From assembly GCA_002329675.1 (NCBI GenBank), contig DCUA01000185.1:1-7532 (forward strand): DNA of 7,532 nucleotides. Direction: 5' to 3'. Source of the DNA: Firmicutes bacterium UBA1426. Lineage in GTDB: Bacteria; Bacillota; Clostridia; Peptostreptococcales; Anaerovoracaceae. Positions within the stretch are counted from its first letter, which is position 1. Every line of letters begins with the position of its first letter. The notes beneath the pieces were generated by a model. That model made no database searches. It was given only the letters and a program-made list of their open reading frames with translations, and was not told the origin of the DNA. The position numbers and the translations under genes are program-made. This document shows, in pieces, positions 6,147 to 7,532 of this stretch.

Positions 6147-6533
6147 TTATCCGTTATCAATCTTGTTGAAAAGTCCCTGCTGAAATGTAATGCTGTCGAT
6201 TGGTACGAATCGTTTTTCCTCTATAAGGCTTCTGCCCAGGATATCGGCAAGTGCCACCGATTGCCAAGACCCAAGTAAGCTCGGATTATTTTCAAGAATG
6301 GCATTGATATTTGCAACCACGTCCGGTGCACTGAGTTTTATAATCACCGTACGTCCATCCGTAATGTTTCCCGCTGAATCGACAATATGGGCATTTGCAA
6401 TTTTGTTAAACTTTCTCAATGCAAGTACATAGAGCACAAATGCCTCCAATAGCTCTTTCTGTGCCTCTTCACTGGTCATGTTAGCCATATACTGTTCATA
6501 TGCCAAGTCAAATTCATCCGGCATTACAATCAT
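6147..6533 (-). CDS. Hypothetical protein, possible second half of a split gene
   Basis: A 128-residue protein I do not recognise. It has an acidic, helical N-terminal third (EFDLAYEQYMANMTSEEAQK) followed by LLEAFVLYVLALRKF. The C-terminal half is mixed strand/helix, with VIIKLSAPDVVANINAIL and a WQSVALADILGRSLIEE segment. There is no membrane segment or signal peptide. The ATG has no visible ribosome binding site and lies inside the end of the previous gene (20-base overlap, other frame). Starting at Met4 is equally possible. This means either coupled translation or that the protein is made as the C-terminal part of a fusion of 281 residues, reached through the A9 run just upstream. No function is proposed. 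Confidence 0.68.
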   Translation of the reverse strand: MIVMPDEFDLAYEQYMANMTSEEAQKELLEAFVLYVLALRKFNKIANAHIVDSAGNITDGRTVIIKLSAPDVVANINAILENNPSLLGSWQSVALADILGRSLIEEKRFVPIDSITFQQGLFNKIDNG

Positions 6534-6993
6534 TGTGGATTTTTTTTTCTAACACGGTAGTTGCTTCTTTTTCCTGTGCTTCTTGCATAATCTGATCAAT
6601 TTTGAGCCGTGAAGATGATTTCCCTTTGCGGTATGCACGCCTCTCGACCTTTGATTTAACTGTACGCTCAGCGTCCTTTTTTTCTTTTCGACCTATCCAC
6701 CAGTTCCGGATAGCTATCTCACCCTTGTCAAGCAGAATCGGAGCGCAATCTCTAACAAGGTCAGAAATTAATACTTTCCAGAACGGAACCTCCTGTTCGA
6801 TATACACCGTTTTTGTTTCAACTAAAGACGGATCATGTTCGACTTCCTGAACATCATACACCATACCAGAAAAAGTTCCATCATTTCGGTGACGGCCACC
6901 TTTTCCTATTCTGTCACCACTGATATCGTTTCCATCTTTATCTTTTCTCGGGATTTTGCAGATACCATAATCAAAATCTTTCTCGTCTGACAT
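6514..6993 (-). CDS. Hypothetical protein, basic C-terminus
   Basis: A 159-residue protein I do not recognise. The N-terminus is polar and glycine-rich (GNDISGDRIGKGGRHRNDGT), probably flexible. The middle has VPFWKVLISDLVRDCAPILL. Residues about 100-150 are strongly charged and basic (GRKEKKDAERTVKSKVERRA), likely a long helix or coiled coil that could bind nucleic acid or a partner. The ATG follows the upstream stop by one base, with AAGGAG about seven bases before it, so translation is coupled. Near the 3' end the codons GAA AAA AAA contain a nine-A run. Losing one A there would join this frame to the next gene. It may therefore be the N-terminal half of one protein. Confidence 0.75.
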   Translation of the reverse strand: MSDEKDFDYGICKIPRKDKDGNDISGDRIGKGGRHRNDGTFSGMVYDVQEVEHDPSLVETKTVYIEQEVPFWKVLISDLVRDCAPILLDKGEIAIRNWWIGRKEKKDAERTVKSKVERRAYRKGKSSSRLKIDQIMQEAQEKEATTVLEKKIHNDCNAG

Positions 6994-6994
6994 T

Positions 6995-7438
6995 TTAACA
7001 CTCCTTCACCTCAATATGCTCGGAATCATAAGCACCTATTGGATATTCATGTATACTTCCCTCCACGGAAAATCTCTGTCCACAAGAAGTACATTCATAA
7101 TCCTCACAAATAAATACATGCTCAATTTCCGAGCCCATCTGTCTCTCATAGCAGCATTCATCCGTGATATAGTCTTCAAAGTCAATATCATTACCGGAAC
7201 CACAATTCGGACAATTTACAATTCTGCGCAAACTAATATGCCCATCATAGTCCTGCCCGTATTCATTCAACCTTACTTGTTGGTAAAGAACCTCAATTCC
7301 TTTCCTGAAGATTTGAGACTTTGGAAGGCCGGTTTTTTTGCTGCAATAATTAAGCATCTTGTCCTCTTCATCGTTCATCAGAACTCGGTACTGATTGGTA
7401 CGTTTATCTTCAACTGTAGGTCTTCCTCTTCCAGCCAC
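6995..7438 (-). CDS. Ribbon-helix-helix-like protein with zinc ribbon
   Basis: A 147-residue protein starting at GTG, with AGGAGG seven bases upstream, a near-ideal site. Residues 1-55 (QYRVLMNDEEDKMLNYCSKKTGLPKSQIFRKGIEVL) fit a ribbon-helix-helix: a basic arm, a strand, and two helices joined by the LPKSQIFRKG turn. This is as in CopG/MobC-like DNA-binding proteins. Residues 76-119 carry CPNC (76/79) and CTSC (116/119), a probable zinc ribbon, with additional Cys at 95, 96 and 111. The pairing of the two modules suggests a sequence-specific DNA binder or an auxiliary DNA-processing factor (inference). It is first in a three-gene operon, and a direct repeat flanking its promoter suggests autoregulation. 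No named family is claimed. Confidence 0.78.
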   Translation of the reverse strand: MAGRGRPTVEDKRTNQYRVLMNDEEDKMLNYCSKKTGLPKSQIFRKGIEVLYQQVRLNEYGQDYDGHISLRRIVNCPNCGSGNDIDFEDYITDECCYERQMGSEIEHVFICEDYECTSCGQRFSVEGSIHEYPIGAYDSEHIEVKEC

Positions 7439-7459
7439 AGTCTCACCTCCTATTTTATC

Positions 7460-7474
7460 GATATCTATTTAATG
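7460..7474. repeat. Direct repeat copy A, downstream of the promoter
   Basis: GATATCTATTTAATG on the plus strand. It matches the copy at 7518-7532 at 13 of 15 positions and lies at or just after the predicted transcription start. It is a plausible operator for the first gene product of the operon (inference). Confidence 0.55.
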
Positions 7475-7482
7475 ATAGTTCC

Positions 7483-7511
7483 AGTATATACACTCTTTTG
7501 TGACTTGTCAA
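7483..7511 (-). promoter_or_regulatory. Strong sigma-A promoter of the three-gene operon
   Basis: On the minus strand a perfect TTGACA (7511-7506), a 17-base spacer and TATACT (7488-7483). Transcription would start near 7476 and leave a leader of about 38 bases before the GTG at 7438. Confidence 0.85.
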
Positions 7512-7532
7512 TAAAAAGATATCTTTTTAATC
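7512..7532. repeat. 18-base palindrome overlapping direct repeat copy B, upstream of the promoter
   Basis: TAAAAAGATATCTTTTTA at 7512-7529 is a perfect palindrome that abuts the -35 box. The repeat copy GATATCTTTTTAATC (7518-7532) overlaps it and runs to the window edge. With copy A it brackets the promoter, a layout typical of operators for small dimeric repressors (inference). Confidence 0.6.

Noticed and set aside
5875..6183. 102-residue plus-strand frame
   Set aside because: It has no ribosome binding site or family features, and it covers a hairpin and the opposite-strand HVETV fragment.

Overview
The window looks like part of a mobile or plasmid-like accessory region from a gut-type Firmicute, most likely a Lachnospiraceae/Clostridia member. 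The reasons are strong AGGAGG-type ribosome binding sites, AT-rich sigma-A-like promoters, a class IIC group II intron, and a SymE-ParA-ParB cluster beside small accessory genes. No rRNA, tRNA, CRISPR or core metabolic gene is visible. All genes I support lie on the minus strand, so the text follows the window from right to left.

Right part (7532-6147): a strong promoter (TTGACA, 17-base spacer, TATACT) drives three tightly coupled genes. They are a GTG-started DNA-binding candidate (ribbon-helix-helix-like N-terminus plus zinc ribbon) and two unrecognised proteins. The second and third overlap by 20 bases in different frames, just after a run of nine A, so they may be one broken or slippage-joined gene. 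A 15-base direct repeat flanks the promoter and is a plausible operator. A gene-poor stretch follows (6146-5678), with a nested hairpin, a short HVETV-motif fragment, a good Rho-independent terminator and a small palindrome.

Middle part (5677-3639): a partition operon, visibly more GC-rich than its flanks, encodes a SymE/AbrB-fold protein, ParA and ParB. parB overlaps the end of parA. Inside parB sits a 27-base nearly perfect palindrome with 13-base arms, in the region coding for a probably variable linker. It is the best candidate for the centromere (parS) of the system.

Left part (3638-2044): a promoter, a DUF6076-like protein with a C-terminal four-cysteine finger, and a small single-pass membrane protein whose start overlaps the previous stop. 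The unit closes with a clear terminator. Eight bases past that terminator stem begins a full-length group II intron (2040-192) with an intact LtrA-like reverse transcriptase/maturase and recognisable domains V and VI. This is the classic insertion site of class IIC introns. Beyond the intron, to the window edge, lies a 53-base tandem repeat array of unknown role.

The partition operon could stabilise an extrachromosomal or excised form of the element, with the first operon and the DUF6076-membrane protein pair as cargo or accessory functions. The intron sits where it should do no harm to gene expression.
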